A DNA stretch of 64,000 bases from Homarus americanus. Its lineage: Eukaryota > Arthropoda > Malacostraca > Decapoda > Nephropidae. The stretch is from the NCBI RefSeq assembly GCF_018991925.1, contig NW_024736071.1, forward strand, positions 12,636,282 through 12,700,281, read 5' to 3'. The notes beneath the pieces are model-generated. The model did not search any database. It was not told the origin of the DNA and saw only the letters and a program-made list of their open reading frames with translations. Each line of letters begins with the position of its first letter. The first letter of the stretch is position 1. Positions 11,552 to 22,869 of the stretch are shown in pieces. Position numbers and translations under genes: made by a program.

Positions 11552-12158
11552 GGTGAAAATTTTCACCAACGTAGTCTACGTTCCATCCTCCGAATTCGCT
11601 GGGAAGACAAGAGAACAAATGCCAGTATTCTCGCTGACACCAACTGTAGGAGCATCGAGGCTACCATTATCCATGAACAACTACGTTGGACTGGCCATGT
11701 TACCAGCATGGACGACAGTAGACTGCCAAAGCAGCTATTTTACAGTCACCTAACGAATAGTAAGCGTAACGATGGCGGGCAACTGAAAAGGTATAAGGAT
11801 AGTCTTAAGACAAACCTGAAAAACTGTTAAATCGACCCCCTCACCTAGGAGACGATTACTTCACACCGTGACGCTTGGTGGAGCACCACACGAGGTGTCA
11901 ATACTTTCGAGTTAGCCAGACTGCATACCGAGGTAGACAAGCGCCAACGCCGGAAAGACGCTGTCGCCGCCCCTCCCGCAACAGATGTAGCCCTCCACAT
12001 GTGTAACATCGACACTGCCGGTCCCGTATCGGCCTCTTTAGTCACCTCAGAGCTCACCAACGAAGGTGACAGCCTTAATAACTCATATCATTGTATCATA
12101 GCTGGATGATCGTCATACTCGATTCCGAGCAACAGCAAAGTAGTAGTAGTAATAGTAG

Positions 12159-12160
<2 letters not shown>
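11551..12160 (+). mobile_element. LINE ORF2 C-terminus with 3' tail (copy 1)
   Basis: The frame FHQRSLRSILRIRWEDKR, then IEATIIHEQLRWTGHV, then LPKQLFYSHLTNSKRN, and RYKDSLKTNLKNC is characteristic of the C-terminal region of non-LTR retrotransposon polymerases. The same frame continues past two stops, TAA at 11828 and TAG at 11846, through DAWWSTTRGVNTFELARLHT and DKRQRRKDAVAA to about 12108. A (TAG)n tail follows at 12140-12160 and leads into (GT)n. The endonuclease and RT core are absent, so it is a 5'-truncated dead copy. Copy 2 lies at 43.15-43.40 kb. The clade was not assigned. Confidence 0.85.
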
Positions 12161-12222
<62 letters not shown>

Positions 12223-12234
12223 ATAATAATAATA
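12161..12234. repeat. (GT)n-(TAA)n microsatellite
   Basis: About 29 GT dinucleotides to 12218 follow the LINE tail, then five TAA units lead into the next repeat element. Confidence 0.95.
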
Positions 12235-12350
12235 AACGGTTTATTGAAAAAGTTTGCAGACCGAAAGCTGAAAATATACATTGGACATAAATGACTTATT
12301 ACATACATTGGTGGTTTAACAAAAGCCTTCATTAAAGAAAGGTGAAAGAA
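12235..12350 (-). mobile_element. retroelement 3' tail family, copy A
   Basis: On the minus strand this ends CAATAAACCG followed by (TTA)n, like a polyadenylated retroelement tail. It shares the words ATGTATGTA, a TTT-AGCTT segment and AATAAACCG with the block at about 30870-31010. No coding capacity was seen. A SINE or LINE 3' end is inferred. Confidence 0.45.
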
Positions 12351-12424
12351 CATACAGTGAACATACAGATAAATGTTTACACACGTAGATCATGTGAGCT
12401 GAGGTGTTGAACAGCAGACACGTA

Positions 12425-12534
12425 GTGTAGTAACTCCCTCACAGATGGCGTTATGAGGGGCATCACGTGGAGTACTAGTACCCTCACAGGTGGTGTTATG
12501 AGGGGCTTGACGTGGTGTAGTAATTCCCTTACAG

Positions 12535-12583
<49 letters not shown>

Positions 12584-12585
12584 TT
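12425..12585. repeat. ~53-bp tandem repeat and (GT)n
   Basis: Two and a half units contain CCCTCACAGATGGCGTTATG and the phrase GAGGGGC. They are followed by a GT microsatellite at 12537-12580. Confidence 0.8.
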
Positions 12586-12639
12586 TGTTTTAGACACATG
12601 ATTCACAAACATTTTCGCTGAATTTATAACTACAAGATG

Positions 12640-12860
12640 AGTCAATGAATAATAACACTCTCTCCAACTAAAAGCTAAACTGACTCAGAAAATAAGAATC
12701 AATAATTTCACGACTAAAACTTGCTTGATAATTCAAAGTGACTCAACGTCTCAAACTAATTCACCAACTCAAACTGAATCAAGGCAATAAGTTGACTCAG
12801 TGACTCGTCTAACTCGATGCCCTACCTAAACCGATTCAACTACTCAAATCCTACTCCAAG
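12640..12860. repeat. degenerate ACTCA/GACTCA-rich stretch
   Basis: The word ACTCA recurs roughly every 15-25 bp in AT-rich DNA. It is either an old tandem array or composition bias. Confidence 0.35.
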
Positions 12861-13500
12861 ACCCACACTGAGAATGCGATTGAAGTCAGATTCATATACC
12901 AAGTCTCAGATTACAGTAGACTTTAATGAAGAAAACAACAAAGAACTACAATCACATAGGCCTATTGTTACAACATCTTCAAGTCTGTTTTTGTTTTATT
13001 TAAGTCATTCAGTGCTATTACAAGAAAACATTAATATTTCACACATTTCTTACACGGACTATTGAATATCATATACCATTTTCCAATTCGTATAACACGA
13101 TATAAAATGAATGAGGTGTTACATATATCTGACGTGACCTTTAACGTGTAATAAATGCCGACATTTATCATTTATTTCACCAAATACATAGATAAAAATA
13201 TTCATGCATTATAGCTATCAATTTCGGATGCATTAATGTTTCAAAGTCAATGAACACAAAAAAAAATGCAATTCATTATATCTAAATGATTTGTTTCAAT
13301 TTATCACAAGTGGGAAAAATAAACCTTTAATTTCGCCGAACTTTTGAGGGATTCTCTACACCCACAAGTGTTCAGTTCAACTTGTTCAACTCCACTCTGA
13401 AGACCACCGTATAGAATGTTACCTAAGAACTTAAGTGTGAATGAGAATGTTCATTCATATCCTCACAACTCTCTCCACTATTCACAATTTTATTCATTCC
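12861..13500. other. AT-rich unique DNA, nothing recognised
   Basis: No gene, RNA or repeat was identified. An 82-codon open frame ending at 13065 has no family resemblance. Confidence 0.5.
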
Positions 13501-13803
13501 CTTTCATCTACTCCTGCACAACATTATCTCCCTCACACTTTATCTCTCACTCCACCACATCTCCTCCATCAAACATCCTCCCTCACGCCTTCTCCCTCAC
13601 GCCTCCTTCATCACATCTCCTCCATCACGTCTTCCCCCTTCCCCTTACATCTCCTCCATCACGTCTTCCCCCTTCCCCTTACATCTCCTCCATCACACCT
13701 CCATCAAACATCCTCCCTCACACCTCCCCCCCCACTCCTTCATTACATTTCCTCCATCACTCCTCCCTCAATTCCTCCACCACACCACCTCCATCACAAT
13801 ATG
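13501..13803. repeat. CTCCATCAC pyrimidine minisatellite
   Basis: Variants of CATCTCCTCCATCACGTCTT and CCTCCCTCACAC repeat. A ~45-bp block at 13616-13661 is duplicated immediately after. Open frames are compositional. Confidence 0.85.
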
Positions 13804-13924
13804 TATGACTGTGGAAATAAATTAACCTTAATTACCTTCCAATTCTAACCTATATATTATCAATGCTTTCTTAGCAGCACCTAAAGATTCGACTCACAGG
13901 TTATTTTACTTTAAGAATAACCAC

Positions 13925-14130
13925 CTCAAAGTTAACCAAACCTGACCTAACTCAACCTAATATAACCTGACATAACTTAACATAACCTAATACAACCTAA
14001 CTTAACATAACCAGACATTACCTAACCTAACATAACCAAATCTAGCATAACCTAATATAACTTGACAAAACCTAACCTAAAATTACCTGACATAACCTAA
14101 CCTAACCTAACTTAAACTAACCTAATCCCT
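13925..14130. repeat. degenerate (CCTAA)n interstitial telomere-like array
   Basis: About 200 bp of CCTAACATAA, CCTAACCTAA and similar words, the complement of the arthropod telomere TTAGG, heavily mutated. Confidence 0.85.
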
Positions 14131-14499
14131 CAGGTAGAATTAGAATATTTAATCATCGTATAAATTTCCTGTGTGCATTTTTTTACACAGCTTCCACAGT
14201 AACTTACACCACTAGGCCCTACAATTACACACTGGATGAACAAATTATATATCTACAATTATCCCCAAATTAACACCACCACCACCTTCACACATCGCCG
14301 TCACCACCACTATCACTATAATAATGGTTGCCTCTCGTGTAACGAGGATGGCCAGCCCAAGAGCCACCTAAGCGTGAATTTGTTTAAGGTGTAGAAGCTG
14401 TCGCCAACACAACAACCACACCCTAAGTTAACGAGTTGCATGACCCAGTGTCAACGAATAGTCCGAGAAGACCAGACAACTCAACTGCTGCACTGGCTA
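14131..14499. other. unique DNA, possibly distal SINE body
   Basis: No gene was seen. The segment next to the SINE at its right side may be more of the same element, but the boundary could not be fixed. Confidence 0.4.
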
Positions 14500-14677
14500 A
14501 CCATTACCCAGGAACACGATCCGCAAATCAATTAACATCCGGGTTTCCAATTACTGCTGGGTAGACAGAGGCAAATGGCGTAAAGAAACTTACCCATAGT
14601 TTCACCCTGCCCAGGGATCGAACCCGAGTCCGCTCGCTTGCGAAACGAGCTTGTTGACAATTACACCACAGGTCGCC
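14500..14677 (-). mobile_element. tRNA-Ala-like SINE
   Basis: Read on the minus strand from 14677, the head GGCGACCTGTGGTGTAATTG gives an A box. An anticodon arm CTCGT/GCGAG encloses the loop TTCGCAA (14638-14644; anticodon CGC, Ala). The T arm carries GGTTCGATCCCTGG, a near-consensus B box. The 3' acceptor strand does not pair with GGCGACC, so it is a SINE head, not a tRNA gene. The body includes GGGTAAGTTTCTTTACGCC and CAGCAGTAATTGG, recalled as typical of decapod SINEs. Confidence 0.8.
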
Positions 14678-14983
14678 ACACATCACAACCCACCACCACC
14701 TGCCTCCACCACACACTTCCACCCCCACATATCGTGTACCGTCACCAGTCGAGTGAAGAACCCACGCCTCGTTCGTCTGCCCTTCACAACCCTCCTATGA
14801 TGATAACGCCACAAAGACCAAACCCGCGTTTTCTCCCCCTATATCTTCGTCCCTCCTCTCCCCAGAATATTGTGAAGATAAAATAAAAACATCTATATTG
14901 GTTTTTGAAGTGACATGTACTGATTACATGGGTATATGGAGTTTATATACGGTTCTAGTCCTATACTGCAGGGATAACCTCAG

Positions 14984-14987
<4 letters not shown>

Positions 14988-15071
<84 letters not shown>
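14988..15071. repeat. (AT)n microsatellite
   Basis: About 41 AT dinucleotides. Confidence 0.97.
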
Positions 15072-15073
<2 letters not shown>

Positions 15074-15487
15074 TCGTCATAAGAGAAAACAATGTATTTA
15101 GTTCAAGATAAAACTTAAGTGTGATTTCGAGGTTAAATATTTACATCCACGTATCTTACAAAATAAATAAATAACTTAAGACCCTTTTGAGAATCTAGAA
15201 GCACTATGAGACGAGTTGTGATGTGTGGAGAGGGGCGTGAGGTAGGGTGGGTTACTGAAGTGGTGTGAACGAAGATGTACCAGTATTAGCCTTTGGTCCT
15301 GCATCAGCACTTGTATGGTGTTGAGTCGTGGAGGAGGAGGAGGAGGAATGTCGTTTAGAGAGCGAAATACTGCGTTTATTGAGCTACATATTGATTTACG
15401 TGTTATTGTCTGGAATTATTAGGGTTACCTGGCTATAATTGTCTATACCATGTAGTGTGGAAAGATTACGTTTATATGGCTATACAG

Positions 15488-15525
<38 letters not shown>

Positions 15526-16755
15526 ATAATAATACAAATTAATAAAGATTAATAAAAAAATTACAAAAATATTAATTAAAAATAAATAATAGTAATTATA
15601 TGGCTATATTTAATTACGTGACATTGTAATATATGAATCATGTATTTTTTAGGATAGCAGGAAAAATATAACTTAGTCACGAGACACAATAACGTACGAA
15701 TTTTTTTCATGGAAGAGTGAAGAAAATATTATTCACGTGGCAGTATATAATATGGGATTTATTTTCATTGTACAGAGTGGGAAAACATGTTTTATTCACG
15801 TGCTATACAGGGAAAGTAGGAATTATTTGTGACGTAGTGGAGGAAAACAAGATTTGCTTTTGCTGTGTGGACAATATATCCTTTGCTTACCAAGTGAGTG
15901 TGTGTGTGTGTGTGTTTATGTGTGTAAACCTGATTCAAGTTTATCTAGTGTAGTGGGAAATGGGATTTCCTTACAAGTAACGTCAAAGATTCCACCCTGA
16001 GTACCCACGTTACGGTATGTCGTTTACTCACACACATCATCACCATCATCATACATGAACACAATTTTACACAAAACAAAATATCTCCACCCACAAACAG
16101 ACATAAACATACATACTGTACATTACACGCACGCTCATACCCCCCCCACACACACACACACACTGTTCACCTAAGCGGTTTACGACTTTTCAATTAATTT
16201 TGTGACTTTTTTCATCCATTAAATAACACAATTCCTGAAAATCCTCGAGTATGACTAACCACCACAAACGATAGTTACATTCCCCATTAAAAGGAAACGT
16301 TTTGAGAGTAATTAATAACCTTTATGGCGTGATGCGGGTCAGTAGTATATCATATTTTACTAGCATAGATGTGAAGGTTAAGTTAAGTTGCGTTAGGTTA
16401 GGTTGAGGTGATATGAGATGGGATAGTATAGAGCGAAGAATCTACCCAATTATCTATGCCAAAAAAAATGCTTCATTCTACACATTAAATTGACAGGAAA
16501 ATGAAACTTATTTTGGGACAGTAAAGATCTCCACTACATAGGAAAGGTGGAAATAAGATAAAAATATCACACAAGACATTAAGGTACGCCAGACGCTGAT
16601 GAATGCTAGTACGGGCGTTATCTTCCATCTTTGTGATCTTCGTACCAACTCAGACAGGATAAATTCTCGCGTGAGTCAGAAAACACTTCATTTTATATAT
16701 ACACACGAGCACTCTGTGTACATATCACACGACTCGTAAGTGAAACATACATGCT
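15072..16755. other. AT-rich unique DNA with minor microsatellites
   Basis: No gene was recognised. It holds a CT-AT-AAT run (15487-15533), short GT (15896-15914) and AC (16147-16164) runs, and a brief GGTTA patch near 16395-16405. Confidence 0.6.
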
Positions 16756-16800
16756 TACATACACCCACACATACATACATACATACATACATTACATACA

Positions 16801-16831
<31 letters not shown>
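16756..16831. repeat. (CATA)n microsatellite
   Basis: CATA tetranucleotides interrupted twice by a CATTA variant. Confidence 0.95.
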
Positions 16832-17043
16832 GCATCGTTCATCACCATCTTCCAGCATCAAACATGTAAAGTGAATTATTCCCTGACCATAACCCGGGCC
16901 AGGAACCACGTGTTGCACCCAGCCCTCACCTCTGCTCTCACCAACAAGTCCTGGGAAGATCCTCAACGGCCGAGGCAAACTGTAATGTATAGAGTTACCG
17001 GGTGGTGGTGGTGGTGCTTCCCTGACAAATATCCTGACACACT

Positions 17044-17080
<37 letters not shown>

Positions 17081-17345
17081 CCCCTGAAACACATCATCTA
17101 ACACACATCTCCTGACACACATACCTTGACACATACCTTGACACACATCCCTTGACGACACACATTACCTGGCACACACACAGCGCCCTTAACACACATC
17201 TTCTAACACACACACACACACATCCTTGGACACGTATCCCTCGACAGACATCTCGTGACACCATCACTTGACACACATTCCTTGACACATCTCTTGACAC
17301 CATCACCCCCCTGACACCATCACTCCCCTTACACCGATCCCCATT
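17044..17345. repeat. (AC)n then ~16-22-bp ACACATCNCTTGACAC minisatellite
   Basis: An AC microsatellite to about 17079 grades into repeats of ACACATCTCCTGACAC and ACACATACCTTGACAC. Confidence 0.85.
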
Positions 17346-17429
17346 TATCTCAAGTGTTCACTGGTACCATCGCTGACTCTCACACCAGGATTACCCCTGC
17401 TGTCGAAACTAAAAAAAAACACCTGTAAT

Positions 17430-18490
17430 TAACCCTCCCCCTACAGTATACACCTTCCCCTACAGCATACACCTCCCCTACAGCATACACCCTCTGATAC
17501 ACACTTTCCCCTACAGTATACACCTTTTCCTCTACAATTATACCTTCCCCTACAGTATACACCTTCCCCCTACGTATATACCTTCCCCTACAATGCTTTG
17601 CTTTCCTACAGTATACACCTTCCTACAGTATATCCATCCCCTACAGTATACCTTCCCCTACAGTATACCCCCCTAGTATATACCTTCCCCTACAATACAC
17701 CTTTCCCCTACAGTATACACCTTCCCCCCCTACAGTGTCATCCCCACATCCCCCTACAAGTATACACCTTTTATCTACAGTATACACGCCCCTACAGTAT
17801 ACACTTACGTATATACCTTCCCCCTACAGCATACACCTTTTCCCTTACATTATGCAGCCCACCTACAATTATGCTCCCATCCCCCCTACAGTACATGCCT
17901 TCCCCTACAGTATATACCCCTTCCCCTACGTATATACCTTCCCCTATTGATATGCCTTTTCCTCTACAGCATACACCTTCTAGTATATCCCCTTCCCCTA
18001 TAATTATATACCTTCCCTATAGTATACCTTCCCCCTACAGTATATACCTTCCCCTACAGTATATACCTTCCCCTACAGTATATATACCTTCCACCATTAT
18101 ACACACCTTCCCCTGCAGTATACCTTCCCCTGCAGTATACACCTTCCCCTGCAGTATACCTTCCCCTGCAGTATATCCTTCCCCTACAGTATACACCTTC
18201 CTAGTATACACCTTCCCTAGTGTCATTCCCTACAATACACCTTCCCTACAGTATGTCCTTCCACACAGTATATCCCTTCCCTACAATATACCTTCCCCCT
18301 ACAGTATACACTTAACCCTACAGTATACCTTAACCCCTACAGTATACACCTTTACCTACAGTATACACCTTCCCCTACAGTATAAACCCTACAATATACA
18401 CCTTCCCCCTGAGTATACCTTAACCCTACAGTATGCACATATCCCTACAGTATAAACCTTCCCCCTACAATATACACCTTAACCCTTGTT
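17430..18490. repeat. ~19-bp minisatellite, CCCCTACAGTATACACCTT
   Basis: Roughly 50 units over 1.06 kb with frequent one-base indels and a CTGCAGTATA variant block at 18110-18175. The 285-codon frame across it is the repeat read in phase and is not a gene. Confidence 0.95.
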
Positions 18491-18775
18491 TTAAGATGAT
18501 CGCTTCACACAAAACCTTCCAATCTATTCATTATTCCCCTTATTTATTGTATCTTCGTCTGTCTTTATATCATCTACTTTGCCTCTTACTTTGATACGTT
18601 CTCTTGTCTTGGTAAAACTATCTGATTAATACACCGTCTTCCGCTCCCATGGTTTACCTGTCCCTTACCTGTGATTGGTTATGAGAGATAAAACTGTCTA
18701 TTGGTGTATGCTAATTGTCATCTGCATTCACCAGCTTAATTGGATTATGCAGAGTGAAGAGAAGTCGATGAAAGA
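18491..18775. other. unique DNA, nothing recognised
   Basis: A short unique spacer between a minisatellite and a purine tract. No gene was seen. Confidence 0.5.
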
Positions 18776-19345
18776 GGAGCTGTGTGGGAGAAGAGAGGTG
18801 GTGGTGAAGGGAAGAAGTGATGGAGGGAGGAGGAAGAGGAAGTGAAGGGAAGGAATGGTGGAGGGAGGAGGAAGAGGAGGTGAAGGGAAGGGAAGGAATG
18901 GTGGAGGGAGGAGGAAGAGGTGAAGGAAAGGAGAGGTGGAGGGAGGAGGAAGTGGAGGTGAAGGGAATGAATGGTGGAGGAAGAGGAGGTGAAGGGAAGG
19001 AGTGGTGGAGGGAGGAGGAAGAGGAGGTGAAGGGAAGGAATGGTAAAGGAAGAGGAGATGAAGGGAAGGAGTGGTGGAGGGAGGATGAGAGGAAGGAGGG
19101 AAGGAAGAGGAGATGAAGGGAAGGAGTGGTGGAGAAAGGAGGAGAGGGGGGTGAGAGAGAAGGAAGTAGAAAATGTAAGGAAGTGGAGAGTGGATGGAAG
19201 GAAGATGAGGAAGAGAGGGAGAGAAAGTGGAGGGAGAGTAATGGGAAGATTTAGTGAAGGGAACAGATAGGTAACAATCATTGGAGGGAGGAAGGAAGTG
19301 GACAGAAGAGAGATGGAAGCTAGAGGGAGGTAGAGAGAAGGGAAG
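18776..19345 (+). repeat. polypurine minisatellite, ~35-bp GGAGG/GTGAAGGGAAGG unit
   Basis: Units of GGAGGGAGGAGGAAGAGG followed by GTGAAGGGAAGGAATGGT repeat until about 19140, then decay into GA-rich sequence. Confidence 0.93.
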
Positions 19346-20235
19346 AGGCACACACAATACAAAAGTAAACAAACAAAAACACAAAAACAAACAAAACAAA
19401 ATCCTCCTAGGCTAAACAATCCAAGATTTCCTGCATAAAAAAGTTAGAGAGTAGTTAGCACGGGACAACAACCTTAACACTGTGTATATATAAACAAACA
19501 TGAACCTGACCGAGAGCTAAGGAAACCAACCAACCAACCAACCAACCAACCACACCCACACCCACACACACACCAATAACTCTCTGGTTTTCTCTATGAA
19601 TATTCAGGAATCAGAACTGGGATTAAGGTGAACACGGGACAAGACCTAACCTCCAGTACGGACACAATCACACTCGATAAAAATACCCCGAACTAAAGTT
19701 GGCTTAAAAAAGAAAAAAAATCCAGCGAGCAAAATCACAACCGGACACAAAATTCCATAAAAATAAATCCAGTGATGGACAGTAGAACGCCATCTGCAAT
19801 ACACGCGTTCATTTAACCTTCAATAAGCTACTATTTAATGAACGCTGGTCCTTAACTTAAGGTACAACTGAAATTGTGATTCTGTAAAAATGTACGAATT
19901 GTAGCAGAGTTGAAATCACGCCCACCCCCACAAAAAAAACAATTAGAAATGATGTAAAACTGAACAAGATGTACTGGACCATAACAAAAATACAGTAAAC
20001 TGAACAAATTATACTGAACATTGCTAAAAAACAAAAACTTAATAAATTGCAGTGGAACAATATATACATATGCAAAATAAACCTCCTGAAATGGAATAAA
20101 TTAGTGAGAGGAACAAAACACAGACAAGAACAACTGTTCACTTAATTCCTGTGAGGAATCGAAATTCTGTACACAACGAATAATGTGAACAGTCTGGATA
20201 AATTGTACTTTGGTGGAAGTTCTCAATGGGGATGA
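19346..20235. other. A-rich unique DNA with (CCAA)n
   Basis: No gene was recognised. A CCAA tetranucleotide run lies at about 19526-19552, with poly-A-rich stretches around 19360-19400 and 19700-19720. Confidence 0.55.
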
Positions 20236-21470
20236 ATACAGTCTTCCCCACCTAAACTACTTCTATTTTCCCCTCCCCATCCTCTCCTAAGCTCCCCTCC
20301 CACCTCATCAATCTCTCTCACCCTCCCCTCCCCATCCTCTCCTAAGCTCCCCTCCCACCTCATCAATCTCTCTCACCCTCCCCTCCCCATCCTCTTCTAA
20401 GCTCCCCTCCCACCTCATCAACCTCTCTCACCCTCCCCTCCCCATCCTCTTCTAAGCTCCCTCCCACCCTCATCCTTCCTCTCTTACCCTCCCCCTCCCC
20501 CCTCATCAATCTCTCACCTCCCCATCCCCACTCCCTAGCTCTCCCCTCCTCACCAATCTAACACCCACCTCCCCACCACCTCACCCTTCCTCTCCTGCTC
20601 TCCCTCTATCACCCCCTCAATACACACACACACTCCCTGTCCCTCCCCACACTCATCAATAATCCCCCCTCCTACTCTCCCTCGCTCCCTCCTCACACTC
20701 ATCATCCCCTCACCCCTGTCCTCCCCTCGCCCCCTCATCCCACTCTCCACTCACCCCCCTCATCACACTCTCCCCCCCCCTCATCCTTACACTCCCCTCA
20801 CCCCCCTCATCCTTACACTCCCCTCGCCCCCTCATCCTTACTCCCCTCGCCCCTCCCTCACCCCCATCCCACCTCCTCCTTATCATCCCACCTCCCTCGC
20901 CCCCTCATCCCCCTCCCTGCCCCTCATCCCTCCTGCCCCCTCATCACCCTCTCCCCTCACCCCTTGTCCTTACACCCCCCTCATCCCCCTCCCTCCCCGC
21001 CCCCTCATCCACACCTCCACTCGCCCCCCCCTCATCCCCTCCCTCACCCCTCATCCCCTCCTCCTTCCCCTCATCCCCACCTCCCTTCTTCCCCCTCATC
21101 CCCCTCCCTCGCCCCCTCGTCTGCTCCCTCCGCCTCATCACCTCCCTCAGCCCCCTTGTCCTTCCCCCCCTCGTCACCTCCTCACCCCTCATCCCCCACC
21201 TCCTCCCCCCTCATCCTCTCCTCCGCCCCTCATCCCTCCCTCGCCCCCCTCATCACACCTCCCTCCCTCCCCTCATCCCCTCCTCGCCCCCCCCTCATCC
21301 CACCTCCACTCCCTCCCCTCTCATCCTCCCCTCACCCCTCATCCCACACCTTCCTCTTACATGCCTCCACTCGCCCCTCATCACCTCTCCTCCACCCTCA
21401 TCACCTCCTCCTGCCCCCCCCCCCCCCTCCCCTCATCACACACTCCCTCACCCCTCCTCGTCAATATGAT
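20236..21470. repeat. 1.2-kb C-rich pyrimidine minisatellite
   Basis: The + strand is almost all C/T plus spaced CATC. At 20265-20460 a ~59-bp unit with CTCCCCTCCCCATCCTC repeats three times. Later units are 15-25 bp CCCTCATCC variants. Open frames are compositional. Confidence 0.95.
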
Positions 21471-21594
21471 CAGTGACGAGCATAAATTCTCTGGCGATTT
21501 AATAAGTGAAGGAAATGAGGCCTTCATGACTGGCTAAATTGGGTCAAGGAAACTTATTTATGACAACAACGAAGAAGAGCCCCTTCCCTCTCTT

Positions 21595-21690
21595 ACCTAT
21601 GGAGAGGAAGAGAGGGAACAGGGAGGGTGAGGGTTGGGAAGAGGGAAGGGGAGAGGAGTGAGAAGGTGGAGGTAGAGTGGGGTAGGGAGT

Positions 21691-21727
<37 letters not shown>

Positions 21728-21945
21728 AAGAAACCCGAGAAATTTAGATGGAAAGTGAGTGCAAACGGGAGAGGGAGAGAGAGTAAAAGGGAAAGATGGA
21801 GGAAGACAGTGATGCAAAAAGGGCGACAATATGGAGTGGAAGAGTTTGAGTGAAAGTGAAAAGGAGAGAGTGAAAGGGAAAGGGACAAATTGAGAGAGAG
21901 AGAGCGAGAGAGAGAGAATATCACTTGTACTAGGAAGGGAAAAAA
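21595..21945 (+). repeat. polypurine tract with (GA)n runs
   Basis: A GGGAGG and GAGAGA-rich + strand, with pure GA runs near 21693-21722 and 21894-21918. Confidence 0.9.
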
Positions 21946-21954
21946 TAGCAGAAA

Positions 21955-21955
21955 C

Positions 21956-22020
<65 letters not shown>

Positions 22021-22082
22021 TAATAATAATAATGACAATAATACTGCCACTACTACTATTAATAATAAAAATAATAATAATA
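21955..22082. repeat. (AAT)n microsatellite
   Basis: About 20 pure AAT units followed by interrupted AAT/ACT units. Confidence 0.97.
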
Positions 22083-22214
22083 GCCAGATGCAACACACGT
22101 CGGTTTAAAATAACAATTATACACCCAAGTAACCTGATCCCCTGACCTTAATGGCGCAGTATTATGTTAATCACTTCGGCTCACAATTACTGTACACTAG
22201 TTTTATTGTTGTTT

Positions 22215-22278
22215 TTTGGCCAGCGGTTTAATGGTTATTATTCCGGATACAGTGAGTCGCTAGTTTCAATACCCCCCC
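22215..22278 (+). mobile_element. tRNA-like SINE head, degenerate
   Basis: TTGGCCAGCGGTTTAATGG matches a pol III A box and D arm. About 30 bp later TAGTTTCAATACC is a degraded B box. It ends in a C-run and no body was recognised. Confidence 0.5.
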
Positions 22279-22329
22279 CCTCCTCCTCCTCCAGCTTAAC
22301 CTAGTCAATATATTAGGATTAGACGCTCA

Positions 22330-22590
22330 CCCTCAACCCTAACCTAACCTAACCTAACCTGACCTGACCTGACCTGACCTAACCTGACCTGACCTAACCT
22401 AACCCAATCCAATTTATTCCAACCTAACCTAACCTCACAACCTAACCAAACATCACAACCTAGCCAAACATCATAACCTAACCTTACCCATCCTCACAAA
22501 CTAGCCTAACAACCAATCCAAGTAACAACCTAACCTCACTAAGCCAAGCCAAGGCAAGCCAAGCCCAGCCCAGCCCAGCCCAGCCTACAC
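22330..22590. repeat. (CCTAA)n / (CCTGA)n grading into (AGCCC)n
   Basis: Begins with perfect CCTAA pentamers and a CCTGA variant block, decays, then ends in GCCAA and AGCCC pentamers at 22540-22590. The period stays at 5 bp. Confidence 0.9.
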
Positions 22591-22869
22591 AAATCATCAG
22601 TACTAGAGCCCAATAGGCCCACCTACCTTTCAACTAGTGACTCGTGTTATTTCACAGGTGTGTTTTGCAAAGTTTACGCAAACAGTACTCTTATGCAATT
22701 CCTTTTTTTATGCAATTTATATGATGGCAGGAAGTCGCTAGAACACACCTTTCTGTTTTATTATTTTCATTCTTGTTTCATCAATTCTTATTTTACCATC
22801 TTCAGATATTTTTCTTCATTTTCTTTCAAGATAGAACTTCATAACACCATCAGATAACACCATCTAACA
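22591..22869. other. unique DNA, nothing recognised
   Basis: A short AT-rich unique segment. No gene was seen. Confidence 0.5.

Noticed and set aside
14609..14677. Functional tRNA-Ala gene
   Set aside because: The 3' acceptor strand does not pair with the 5' strand and a SINE body continues; no terminator T-run at the expected place.
16880..17020. Possible exon between two microsatellites
   Set aside because: Open on both strands but without family resemblance or paired splice signals.
21544..22098. Apparent multi-membrane protein (poly-Leu/Ile) on the minus strand
   Set aside because: The hydrophobic run is the translated (AAT)n microsatellite and the rest is GA-rich complement.
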